DNA from: Streptomyces humi
GTDB lineage: Bacteria > Actinomycetota > Actinomycetes > Streptomycetales > Streptomycetaceae
Direction: 5' to 3'
Length of the DNA stretch: 64,000 bases
Assembly (NCBI RefSeq): GCF_001005085.2
Contig: NZ_LBMU02000043.1
Location: forward strand, 1-64,000
Made by a program: the position numbers and the translations under genes. Each line of letters begins with the position of its first letter. Positions within the stretch are counted from its first letter, which is position 1. Under the pieces are notes generated by a model, which did no database searches, was not told the DNA's origin, and was given only the letters and a program-made list of their open reading frames with translations. Below, in pieces: positions 8,997-16,705 of the stretch.

Positions 8997-10013
8997 TTAT
9001 GGCACGGCGGGCACCGAGACCACATCCGCGTAGCGTGGTACGGCGCGGGACCAGTCGTAGCACCCGCGCATCCAGCCGATCATGCCCTGTAGACAGCCGA
9101 GGACCGCGGGACTCAATTCCGGTTCCACCTCGGCACGGAGCCTTTCGAACTCCTCGATCGTGCCGTTGATCTCCCGGACGGCCAACAGGACGGCGTCCTG
9201 GAGGGAGCATCCGTGCTCACGCCGACGGGCCAGGGCCAGGTTGATCATCTCGCCCGCGCGTTGTTCCTTCACCGCTGAGAACAGGTCGGCCGTCCACACC
9301 GCCGCGTCGGACGAGAGCCGACTGAGCCGCTGTACGGCGGGACGGTGGAGTTCGGCGACGGCCGGCCCGGGCGACTGAGCGGCCTCGTACAGCGGATAGA
9401 AGGGCTCGACACCGGCCGTCAGCGAGCGTATCGAGGTGCAGTTCTCCGTTTCCAGGAGGAAGGGGTGGGCCTGCGCCACCGCTTCGTACAGCAGGCCGTG
9501 CACGTACTCACGGCTCTTCCAGGCCCATCGCGCCGCCTGCTCGGGTGTGCACCGCTCCCTGACCTGCCGGTGGAGGTCGGCAAGGGCAGCCCCGAGGGGA
9601 GAGCCGGCAGGCCGGCCGTCCCGCAGGATCTCGACGCTCTCGCACAGCATGGGCAGCAGCCGGCCCGGGGAGCGTCGGCCGACAGCCTCCGCACGGTCGT
9701 CGAAGACGAACTGATAGGCGATCTGACCGGCCACGATCCGCAGCAGATCCGCGTCCACGGCGGGACTGGTCAACGACGCCAGTTCCGCCGGCCGGGTCTG
9801 GTGGATCATCGCCGCCACACCTGGCTCGTCGGTCAGCCCCCACTCGTTCAGCCAGGCGTCCACCCCGGCCGCGGCCTCGGCCTCGTGCGGGTTGCGCCGG
9901 AACGGGAAGGGCATGTGGAGGTGGGTGTCGATCAGGTCCCGGAGGTTGGGGACCGGTGTTCCGTCCGGTGCGGCGAGCGCGATTTCCTCATGTGTGGTCG
10001 ACAACGTGGTCAC
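8997..10013 (-). CDS. Class I terpene cyclase, pentalenene-synthase-like, with atypical NSE triad
   Basis: This 338-residue single-domain protein resembles bacterial sesquiterpene cyclases. The first metal motif is FVFDDRAE (DDxxE, near residue 97). The C-terminus has the conserved RGCYDWSRAVPRY, matching the YDW...RY end of pentalenene synthase. At the second metal site, where the family has NDxxSxxKE, the sequence reads ADLFSAVKE, so the first Asn is replaced by Ala while Asp, Ser, Lys and Glu remain. The GTG start overlaps the P450 stop (GTGA), with AGGA upstream. It would cyclise a prenyl diphosphate, probably farnesyl diphosphate, to a hydrocarbon for the adjacent P450. The product cannot be predicted, and the altered triad leaves some doubt about activity. 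Confidence 0.82.
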   Translation of the reverse strand: MTTLSTTHEEIALAAPDGTPVPNLRDLIDTHLHMPFPFRRNPHEAEAAAGVDAWLNEWGLTDEPGVAAMIHQTRPAELASLTSPAVDADLLRIVAGQIAYQFVFDDRAEAVGRRSPGRLLPMLCESVEILRDGRPAGSPLGAALADLHRQVRERCTPEQAARWAWKSREYVHGLLYEAVAQAHPFLLETENCTSIRSLTAGVEPFYPLYEAAQSPGPAVAELHRPAVQRLSRLSSDAAVWTADLFSAVKEQRAGEMINLALARRREHGCSLQDAVLLAVREINGTIEEFERLRAEVEPELSPAVLGCLQGMIGWMRGCYDWSRAVPRYADVVSVPAVP

Positions 10014-11431
10014 CTGCCGTTCCTGGTTCCGGTGCGCTGTGAGGGGGCTGCCGTCGGGGGCACCGGTGAGCGGGTCTCGCAGATCATGACCAGTGCGCGC
10101 GGCCCCATCGTGATGCCGGGGCGCGGCGGCCGTTCGACGTGTCCCGGCAGCCGGCGCAGCCGTCGGCGCGCGGCGATGGTCGCGAGCGCCAGGGTGGCCT
10201 CGACCATGGCGAACTCGTCGCCGAGACATTTGCGGCTGCCCGCCGAGAACGGCATCATCGCGCGGCGCTGTTCCGGGGTGGGCCGCCCCGGCAGCCAGCG
10301 GCCGGGGTCGAAGCGCTCGGGGTCGGGGAACGACGCCGGATCGTGGTGGAGGAGGTAGGGGCTGTACAGCACGGCCGCTCCCGCGGGCAGCCGGCGTCCC
10401 GCGAGTTCCGTCTCCTTGGTGGTCACCCGGGTGAAGAGCCAGCCGGGGGACGAGTGGCGCAGCGTCTCGGAGACCACGCAGCGGGTGTGCACGAGACGCG
10501 GCAGGTCGTCGGGACCGGGGAGCCGGCCGTCGGCGAGGACGGAGTCGAGTTCGGCGTGCAGGCGACGCTCCGCCTCCGGATGGCGGGCCAGCAGGGCGAA
10601 AGCGGCCGCCAGCGTGAGGGCCAGGGTCTCGGCGCCCGTGAGCAGCAGGGTGATCAGGTGGTCGTGGACCTCCTGGTCGCTGATGGCGGGTGCCGCGCCG
10701 GCACCGCGGGTGGCCGCCAGCAGCGTGCCCAGCACGTCGTCGCGGTCGGTGCCCCGGCGCCGCTCGGCGATCACCGTGTCGATGAGGGCGTGCAGACGGG
10801 CCAGCGAGCGCCGGTAGCGGCGGTTCGCCGGGGTCGGGATCCGGAAGAGCGCGTCGATCGGCACGACCGTCCGGACGAACAGGCCGCGGACGACGTCCGT
10901 GAGGCAGTCCCGCACCGCGGCGGCGCTCGCCGCGTCCAGTGAGTCGGAGAGGAGGACCCGGCTGATCACCCGGGTCGTCAGGGACATCATGGCCTCGGTC
11001 ACCGCGATGCGTTGCCCCGGCGGCCAGGCGCGGGCCACCGCCTCGGCCTCCGCGGTGACCAGGTCCGTGTACGCGGCCACCCGTCCGGGGCGGAAGGCGG
11101 GCTGTAGCAGCCGGCGCTTCTCGCGGTGGTCCGGCTGGCGGCAGGTGACGAGGCCGTCCCCCATCAGTCTGCCGAGCCTGTCGTAGAGCGGGCCCCCCTT
11201 GTCGAAGGTGTGCGGATCCATCAGCACCTCGTGGGCCAGCTCGGGACGGCACACCATCCAGGCGCGCTGGGGGCCCAGTCGTATCTCGACCAGATCCCCG
11301 TACGCGGGCAAAGAATTGAGAAACGCCAGCGGTCGTCGGTAGAAGGCGATACCGTGGCCGAAGAGCGGGAATATGCCGGGAGCAGTACCTGTCGTCCATG
11401 TTCGTTTTTGTTCAGGCGCAGCGCGGTTCAT
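10010..11431 (-). CDS. Cytochrome P450, terpene-oxidising type
   Basis: A 473-residue P450. The heme-ligand motif is FSAGSRKCLG (Cys near residue 400), the K-helix ExxR is ETLR, and the I-helix oxygen-activation motif is TGAETLAL, with Glu-Thr in place of Asp-Thr. The N-terminal half (GDLVEIRLGPQRAW, FDKGGPLYDRLG, LLQPAFRPGRVAAYTDL) resembles P450s that oxidise sesquiterpenes such as pentalenene and epi-isozizaene. The ATG follows AGGAGG at ideal spacing. Its stop codon overlaps the cyclase start by 4 bases, so the two are made together, with the P450 first. Electron donors are not encoded next to it. The start overlaps the stop of a small upstream ORF (ATGA). Confidence 0.88.
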   Translation of the reverse strand: MNRAAPEQKRTWTTGTAPGIFPLFGHGIAFYRRPLAFLNSLPAYGDLVEIRLGPQRAWMVCRPELAHEVLMDPHTFDKGGPLYDRLGRLMGDGLVTCRQPDHREKRRLLQPAFRPGRVAAYTDLVTAEAEAVARAWPPGQRIAVTEAMMSLTTRVISRVLLSDSLDAASAAAVRDCLTDVVRGLFVRTVVPIDALFRIPTPANRRYRRSLARLHALIDTVIAERRRGTDRDDVLGTLLAATRGAGAAPAISDQEVHDHLITLLLTGAETLALTLAAAFALLARHPEAERRLHAELDSVLADGRLPGPDDLPRLVHTRCVVSETLRHSSPGWLFTRVTTKETELAGRRLPAGAAVLYSPYLLHHDPASFPDPERFDPGRWLPGRPTPEQRRAMMPFSAGSRKCLGDEFAMVEATLALATIAARRRLRRLPGHVERPPRPGITMGPRALVMICETRSPVPPTAAPSQRTGTRNGR

Positions 11432-11616
11432 GAAAACCTCCTGCCCGACTGGACATGCGAAATGAGCGTATCTGCTGCGGACGTGATGTCCGAGACAAGT
11501 CCTGCCCAGTTGAGCTGTTTCCGGGTTTCCCGAATCCTTTCTTCAAAGGGGCGCACGGAAGCACGCAGAAGCAAAACATCCTTTGTGAAGCGGATTTTGG
11601 CGCATTCCGTACTCAC
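11428..11616 (-). CDS. Possible small ORF coupled to P450 (62 codons)
   Basis: A GTG-initiated 62-codon frame ends in a TGA that overlaps the P450 ATG (ATGA), the arrangement expected of translational coupling. The predicted peptide is charged and largely helical, without cysteine pairs or a membrane segment. Only about 60% of third positions are G or C, far below the neighbours, and no ribosome site precedes the GTG, so it may simply be an AT-richer leader containing the P450 promoter. I do not recognise a family. Confidence 0.25.
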   Translation of the reverse strand: MSTECAKIRFTKDVLLLRASVRPFEERIRETRKQLNWAGLVSDITSAADTLISHVQSGRRFS

Positions 11617-11639
11617 CCGTGGTCGCGCCCGTCACGCGG

Positions 11640-11672
11640 GTGTGGTCCCGCCCCACAGGAACGGGACCACAC
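11640..11672 (-). terminator. Strong hairpin after acylase gene
   Basis: GTGTGGTCCCG, an 11-base loop, then CGGGACCACAC: a perfect 11-bp stem starting 4 bases beyond the stop codon of the penicillin-acylase-family gene. It separates that gene from the P450/cyclase operon downstream on the same strand. Confidence 0.75.
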
Positions 11673-11676
11673 ATCC

Positions 11677-14097
11677 TCAGCGTTGGTGCACGTGGACCGA
11701 TCGCAGCACCGGTGACGACAGGATGTCCTTCTCACAGAACCGCGCGGTCACCCATCTCTCGGCCGAGAACAGCCGGGTCTGATCGCCGTAGTGCGGCGAG
11801 TCGGGGTTCGAGGACTGTGAGTACGTCAGCAGGGTGCGGGCCACCGGGCAGCCGCCGCCGTCCCAGCCGACCGCCTGGATGTGGCTCGACCCGGTCGTCA
11901 CCTCCGTGTAGCCGCCCTGGGCCGGGCTCCAGACCGCCTCCACCTTGTTCCAGACCCCCAGCCGCTCCGTGCCGCCCGGTACGGCGATGTGGCGGCCGCC
12001 GCGGACCACGAACTGGTGCTGCCCGAGCGGGGCGTCAAGGGCGATCCCGGCCGCGCGCAGCTCGGCGACGGCGTCGGCCAGGGCCGTCGCGAAGCCCGGG
12101 TCGGCGGTGTCGAGCGTGTTCGGCGTGCGCACCGGGTCGGCCGCCGAGAACGGCACCTTCCAGAGCTGGGCCGACGCCACCGAGGCGGTCAGCTTCCGCC
12201 AGAAACGGTCGAAGAGCAGGGCGCCCCTGCTGTCCGTGTTCATCGTCCGGTCCCAGGACGCCAGCACCGGGCAGGCGGCGGAGACGTCGACGGACCTGCC
12301 GTCCGAGCCCTTCGCGCTGCCGCCGGGCAGGGCGGCACAGGCCTTCGCCGTGTCGGCCGCCGCCAGGTCGCCCGCGGGCACCCGGTTCGTGAACTCCTGG
12401 GCCTGGAGGTCCCGCACGGTCAGCCCGCCCCGCCTCGCCATCGCGGACACGTCCTCGAGCGCGCCCCGGGTCCGCATCGAACGCTGCGTCCCGATGGCGC
12501 CGAAGATCCGCTCGTACCCGGTGAGCGGCCGGTCGGCGTTGGCCAGCCAGGCGCTGTCGTTGGAGTTCTCCGCGTACGGCGCGTCCTTCAGGACGGGCAT
12601 CCGGGACGGCCCGAAGATCCCGGGCTGGACGGCGTCCGGATCGCTGCCCGGAGTGCAGGCGCTCCGCGAGCCGTCGAGGACCGCGAGCCCCGCCTGCGGG
12701 TAGGTGAGTCTGCCGAGGTCGGTGGAGCATTCCGCGGCCAGCGCGTCGGTGATCCGGGGCAGCACCTGCGACTGCGTGTACAGCGTGTGTCCGGAGGAGT
12801 CCGCGGCGACCGTGTTCACCCAGGGAAGACCCTGGTGCCGGTCGAGGGAGTCGGCGATGCCCGCCGTGGACCGGGCCTTGGCGAAGCCGAGCGAGGTGTC
12901 GGCGAACCGGAAGTTGGCGGCGTTGGGGTCGTTGAACGCGTACGCCGTCGTCGCCGTCCAGGGCAGCGGCGGCTGGCCGCCGGGATCCGCGACGACCGGG
13001 CCGTACCGCGTCCACCACTGGGTGCGGGTGACCGGCGCGCCGCCCTTGACCCGGACGGTCACGGTCCGTTTCGTCATGTGCTCCGGCTTGCCGTCGACCA
13101 GGTAGACGGTGGGGTCGGACGGGGCGAGGGTGAGCCGGGTCAGGTTGAAGGGGACGCCGGTCGCGACGGTGTGGCTCCACGCCACATGGGCGTTGTAGCC
13201 GATGGATATCGTCGGCGAACCCAGCAACGAGGCGCCCGCGACGTCGAGTTCGCCGGGAATGGTCTGCTGCGACTGCCAGAACCGGCGTCCGCCCTGCCAG
13301 GGGTAGTGCGGGTTGCCCAGCAGCAGACCCCGGCCGTTCGCCGTGGTGGCACCGCTGAAGGCGACCGCGTTCGACCCCATGTCGGAGTCGGCGGCGGTCC
13401 GCGCCCGCACGGCCTTGACCAGGGCCGCGGCGTCGACGTCCCGGGCGGCCCCGGTGGCCCCGGTGGCCCCGGTGGGCGGCTGCGCCGCGGTGATCTCGTC
13501 CACGGCACCGCCCTGGCCGCCCAGCACCGACAGGGCGTAGAAGCGGGTGGCCACGTCCAGGGTGGTGATCGGCCGCACCCAGGCCGCGCCCCGGCAGGCG
13601 GGGTCGGTGATCCGGTGCCGCGCCAGCCAGGCGTCGTAGCCGGCGGCGAAGCCCCGCATCAGGTCCCGCACCTGCCGGCTCGGACCCAGCGGCGCCGGTC
13701 GGGCGAGCAGTTCCGCCACCGTCCCGGCCCGCCGTACGCCCCGGAAGAACAGGTCGCTGGAGAGGTTGGTGGCGGCCGACGAGAGCGACAGGTCGGTCCC
13801 GGCGTCGGGGCCGAAATAGCGCGAACGGTCGCCGCGCAGCGTGACGAAGCCGTCGGCGAGCGTGCAGACCTGGTCGGCGGCCTGGGCCCAGCCGGTGCCG
13901 AAGCCCAGATCGGCGTAGTCCTTGGCGAGGATGTGCGGAACGCCGTACTCGGTGTAGCGGATGACGGCGGACAGACCGCCGTGCGAGGGACGGTCCTGGC
14001 GGGCCGGCCGGTCGGCCGCGGCGGCCGGTAACGCGGCCGATGCGGTGAGCAGTGCGACGGCTGCGACGAGCAGTCGTCTCAGACGGGTGGTGCGCAT
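11677..14097 (-). CDS. Secreted penicillin acylase / AHL-acylase-family hydrolase
   Basis: An 806-residue N-terminal-nucleophile amidohydrolase precursor. An Arg-rich n-region, hydrophobic core and AAA-type cleavage region form a signal peptide (residues 1-28). The alpha chain is followed by the autoprocessing point DMG/SNAVAFSG (Ser near 242), whose Ser becomes the catalytic beta-chain N-terminus; downstream the family segments LLGNPHYPWQG and NAHVAWSHTV are present. Length and motifs fit aculeacin A acylase and Streptomyces AHL acylase (AhlM), which deacylate lipopeptides or acyl-homoserine lactones outside the cell; the actual substrate is unknown. GGGAGG about seven bases before ATG sets the start. 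The gene diverges from an acyl-CoA synthetase gene, with a palindromic site between them. Confidence 0.87.
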   Translation of the reverse strand: MRTTRLRRLLVAAVALLTASAALPAAAADRPARQDRPSHGGLSAVIRYTEYGVPHILAKDYADLGFGTGWAQAADQVCTLADGFVTLRGDRSRYFGPDAGTDLSLSSAATNLSSDLFFRGVRRAGTVAELLARPAPLGPSRQVRDLMRGFAAGYDAWLARHRITDPACRGAAWVRPITTLDVATRFYALSVLGGQGGAVDEITAAQPPTGATGATGAARDVDAAALVKAVRARTAADSDMGSNAVAFSGATTANGRGLLLGNPHYPWQGGRRFWQSQQTIPGELDVAGASLLGSPTISIGYNAHVAWSHTVATGVPFNLTRLTLAPSDPTVYLVDGKPEHMTKRTVTVRVKGGAPVTRTQWWTRYGPVVADPGGQPPLPWTATTAYAFNDPNAANFRFADTSLGFAKARSTAGIADSLDRHQGLPWVNTVAADSSGHTLYTQSQVLPRITDALAAECSTDLGRLTYPQAGLAVLDGSRSACTPGSDPDAVQPGIFGPSRMPVLKDAPYAENSNDSAWLANADRPLTGYERIFGAIGTQRSMRTRGALEDVSAMARRGGLTVRDLQAQEFTNRVPAGDLAAADTAKACAALPGGSAKGSDGRSVDVSAACPVLASWDRTMNTDSRGALLFDRFWRKLTASVASAQLWKVPFSAADPVRTPNTLDTADPGFATALADAVAELRAAGIALDAPLGQHQFVVRGGRHIAVPGGTERLGVWNKVEAVWSPAQGGYTEVTTGSSHIQAVGWDGGGCPVARTLLTYSQSSNPDSPHYGDQTRLFSAERWVTARFCEKDILSSPVLRSVHVHQR

Positions 14098-14171
14098 CTG
14101 TGCCTCCCAACGTCGTTGCGGGAAGGAGCGGTTGAGGAACGCTGTGCGTGTGCGCTTCGATGGTGCTTGAC

Positions 14172-14190
14172 CTGTCCGTGCGACGGACAG
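14172..14190. promoter_or_regulatory. Perfect 19-bp palindrome, likely operator
   Basis: CTGTCCGT-GCG-ACGGACAG, 13 bases before the acyl-CoA synthetase ATG, in the 106-bp divergent promoter region with the acylase gene. The symmetry and position are typical of TetR/MarR-class repressor sites; at this place it would overlap the leader or the start of the acyl-CoA synthetase transcript. The cognate regulator is not evident. Confidence 0.55.
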
Positions 14191-14203
14191 AGGATCATGA
14201 GCC

Positions 14204-15703
14204 ATGACGCAGGGACAGGGCAGCACGGTTGACGGGGTGCTGCGACGCAGCGCCCGACGCACCCCCGCACGGGTGGCGGTGGAGTACGGCGAACGCCGCT
14301 GGACGTACCAGGAACTCGACGACGCCGTCTCACGCGCGGCGAGCGTGCTGCTCGGCCGTGGCCTCGACCGCGGCGACCGGGTCGCGACCTACGGGCACAA
14401 CTCCGACGCCTACCTGATCGCCTTCCTCGCCTGCGCCCGCGCCGGTCTGGTGCACGTGCCCGTGAACCAGAACCTGACCGGCGACGACCTCGCCTACATC
14501 GTCGACCAGTCGGGCAGCTCGCTGGTGCTGGCCGACCCGGACCTCGCCGGACGACTCCCGGACGGTGTACGGGTGTTGCCGCTGCGGGACGCCGAGGACT
14601 CGCTGCTCGCCCTGCTGGAGCGGGCGGCGCCCTACGACGGTCCGGAGCCGCGTGCCGAGGACCTGGTGCAGCTGCTGTACACCTCGGGGACCACGGCGCT
14701 GCCCAAGGGCGCGATGATGAGCCACCGGGCGCTGGTGCACGAGTACCTGAGCGCGATCGCCGCCCTCGACCTGAGCGCCGGGGACCGGCCCGCGCACGCC
14801 CTGCCGCTCTACCACTCCGCCCAGCTGCACGTCTTCCTGCTGCCCTACCTGGCGGTCGGCGCGACCAACGTCATCCTGGCCGCCCCGGACGGTGACACCC
14901 TGTTCGACCTGATCGAAGCCGGCCGCGTGGACAGCCTGTTCGCACCGCCCACCGTGTGGATCGGCCTGGCCGGCCGGCCCGACTTCGCCACCCGCGACCT
15001 CGGCGGCCTGCGCAAGGCCTACTACGGGGCGTCGGTCATGCCGGTGCCCGTCCTCGAACGGCTGCGGGAACGGCTCCCGAAACTGGCCCTGTTCAACTGC
15101 TTCGGGCAGAGCGAGATCGGACCGCTGGCCACCGTGCTCGCCCCCGAGGAGCACAAGGGGCGGCTGGACTCCTGCGGCCGCACCGTGCTGTTCGTGGAGG
15201 CCCGCGTGGTCGACGAGGACGGCCGGGACGTACCCGACGGCACGCCCGGTGAGATCGTGTACCGCTCGCCGCAGTTGTGCGACGGCTACTGGCGGAAACC
15301 CGAGGAGACCGAGGAGGCCTTCCGGGACGGCTGGTTCCACTCCGGCGACCTCGCGGTACGCGACTCCGACGGCTACTTCACGATCGTCGACCGGGTCAAG
15401 GACGTCATCAACTCCGGTGGCGTACTGGTCGCCTCACGACAGGTCGAGGACGCCCTCTACACCCACGAGGCGGTCGCCGAGGCCGCCGTCATCGGCCTGC
15501 CCGACGAGCGGTGGGTCGAGGCGGTCACGGCGGTCGTCGTGCCACGCGGCGAGACCGACGAGGCCGCCCTGATCGCCCATGTGAAGGAGCGGCTGCCCGC
15601 CTTCAAGGCGCCGAAGCGGATCCTGTTCGTGACCGAGCTGCCCCGCAACGCCAGCGGCAAGATCCTGAAGCGTGAGCTGCGCGACCGGTTCGGCCCCGCC
15701 TGA
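14204..15703 (+). CDS. Acyl-CoA synthetase (FadD13-like)
   Basis: A 499-residue adenylate-forming enzyme with LLYTSGTTALPKGAMMSH (near residue 160), FNCFGQSEIGPL, the hinge region FHSGDLAVRDSDGYFTIVDR and the C-terminal NASGKILKREL catalytic Lys motif. Such enzymes convert free fatty or other carboxylic acids to CoA esters. It is transcribed away from a secreted acylase; a tempting link is that the acylase releases an acyl chain that this enzyme activates, but that is inference. Its own operator-like palindrome lies immediately upstream. Confidence 0.86.
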   Translation: MTQGQGSTVDGVLRRSARRTPARVAVEYGERRWTYQELDDAVSRAASVLLGRGLDRGDRVATYGHNSDAYLIAFLACARAGLVHVPVNQNLTGDDLAYIVDQSGSSLVLADPDLAGRLPDGVRVLPLRDAEDSLLALLERAAPYDGPEPRAEDLVQLLYTSGTTALPKGAMMSHRALVHEYLSAIAALDLSAGDRPAHALPLYHSAQLHVFLLPYLAVGATNVILAAPDGDTLFDLIEAGRVDSLFAPPTVWIGLAGRPDFATRDLGGLRKAYYGASVMPVPVLERLRERLPKLALFNCFGQSEIGPLATVLAPEEHKGRLDSCGRTVLFVEARVVDEDGRDVPDGTPGEIVYRSPQLCDGYWRKPEETEEAFRDGWFHSGDLAVRDSDGYFTIVDRVKDVINSGGVLVASRQVEDALYTHEAVAEAAVIGLPDERWVEAVTAVVVPRGETDEAALIAHVKERLPAFKAPKRILFVTELPRNASGKILKRELRDRFGPA

Positions 15704-15977
15704 GGACCCGCCTGCACACAGCAGACGGGCGCCGCCGTCTCCCCGTCGCCCTCGGCGCACTCGCGGGCGTCCCCGCCCCCGGCGAGGTGCTGCGCGCCGG
15801 TCTCCCGCTCGCCGGCGCCCTGGAACGGAACGAAGCTCAGCCACCGGCAGGCCGGGGGACTGCGGCGCCGGGGCGCCTGAGCCGTCCGCGGCGTCGCGTT
15901 CGTCCCTTGGGATGACGGCCGTGCCGAACGGGCACCGGCACGCGGCCCGAAGGGAGGCGGCTTCGTAGCGTGAGGCC
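15704..15977. other. 274-bp spacer, no gene recognised
   Basis: Between the acyl-CoA synthetase and the methyltransferase. The short frames here are out-of-phase, Arg/Pro-rich and have no start signals. GTGAGG just before the methyltransferase ATG is its ribosome site. Nothing else was resolved. Confidence 0.4.
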
Positions 15978-16697
15978 ATGTCGACCCTGTGGGAACTCAT
16001 GCACGACTGCATCCCCGACGATCACGCCCGGCAGGTGACCTCCCGCTACTACCTCGACGAGGCCATGAGGGGCCCGCGGCCACCGGACCGGGTGGTCGAC
16101 CTCGGCTGCGGACGCGGCGCCTCGGCCGGACTCTTCCGCAGCCACGACCCCCGGGTCCGGTGGGTGGGACTGGACATCCGCGACTCCCCGGAGGCCGCGC
16201 AGCGCACGCCCGGCGGCGACGCGGTGGTCCACTTCGACGGCGTCAACATGCCGTTCCGCTCGGACGCCGTGCCACTCGTGTACTCGCACCAGGTCTTCGA
16301 GCACGTCGCCCGGCCCAGGGAACTCCTCGCGGAGGTGGGCCGGGTGCTGCGGCCGGGCGGGCTGTTCATCGGCAGCACCTCCCAGTTCGAGCCGTACCAC
16401 TCCTTCAGCCTGTGGAACTACACGCCGTACGGGTTCCGGGTGCTGGTCGAGGAGGCCGGCCTCACCCTGGAGGAGGTCCGTCCCTCGCTCGACGGCGTGA
16501 CCCTGATCATGCGCAGCTACCACGACAGCCGGAAACAGGAGTACGGCCGGTTCTGGCGGCGGGAGTCGCCGCTCAACACGGAGATCGACGCCTGGGCCCG
16601 CACCGGCGACCGGCGGGCGGCCCTGGTGAACCTGCGCAAGCTCATGTTCTGCGGCCAGTTCGCGTTCCGGGTGACCAAGCCAGGAACGCCCCCCTGA
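15978..16697 (+). CDS. Class I SAM-dependent methyltransferase
   Basis: A 239-residue protein of the Methyltransf_11 type. Motif I is VVDLGCGRGASAG (near residue 40), the acidic end of beta-2 is WVGLDIRD, and the post-motif segment VYSHQVFEHVARPRELLAEV plus RVLRPGGLFIGS are intact. The small-molecule acceptor is unknown. The gene ends 4 bp from the convergent sulfatase-type gene, with a 12-bp perfect palindrome across the junction, so the two may be co-regulated by position only. Confidence 0.85.
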   Translation: MSTLWELMHDCIPDDHARQVTSRYYLDEAMRGPRPPDRVVDLGCGRGASAGLFRSHDPRVRWVGLDIRDSPEAAQRTPGGDAVVHFDGVNMPFRSDAVPLVYSHQVFEHVARPRELLAEVGRVLRPGGLFIGSTSQFEPYHSFSLWNYTPYGFRVLVEEAGLTLEEVRPSLDGVTLIMRSYHDSRKQEYGRFWRRESPLNTEIDAWARTGDRRAALVNLRKLMFCGQFAFRVTKPGTPP

Positions 16698-16705
16698 GGC
16701 CTCAG
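16692..16705. terminator. Palindrome at convergent stop codons
   Basis: CTGAGGCCTCAG spans the two convergent stop codons (methyltransferase and sulfatase-type gene). It is a very short perfect palindrome; any role as terminator is weakly supported. Confidence 0.25.

Noticed and set aside
11881..14031. 716-codon plus-strand frame over the acylase gene
   Set aside because: Shadow of a gene with signal peptide and catalytic Ser motif on the minus strand; composition is not protein-like.
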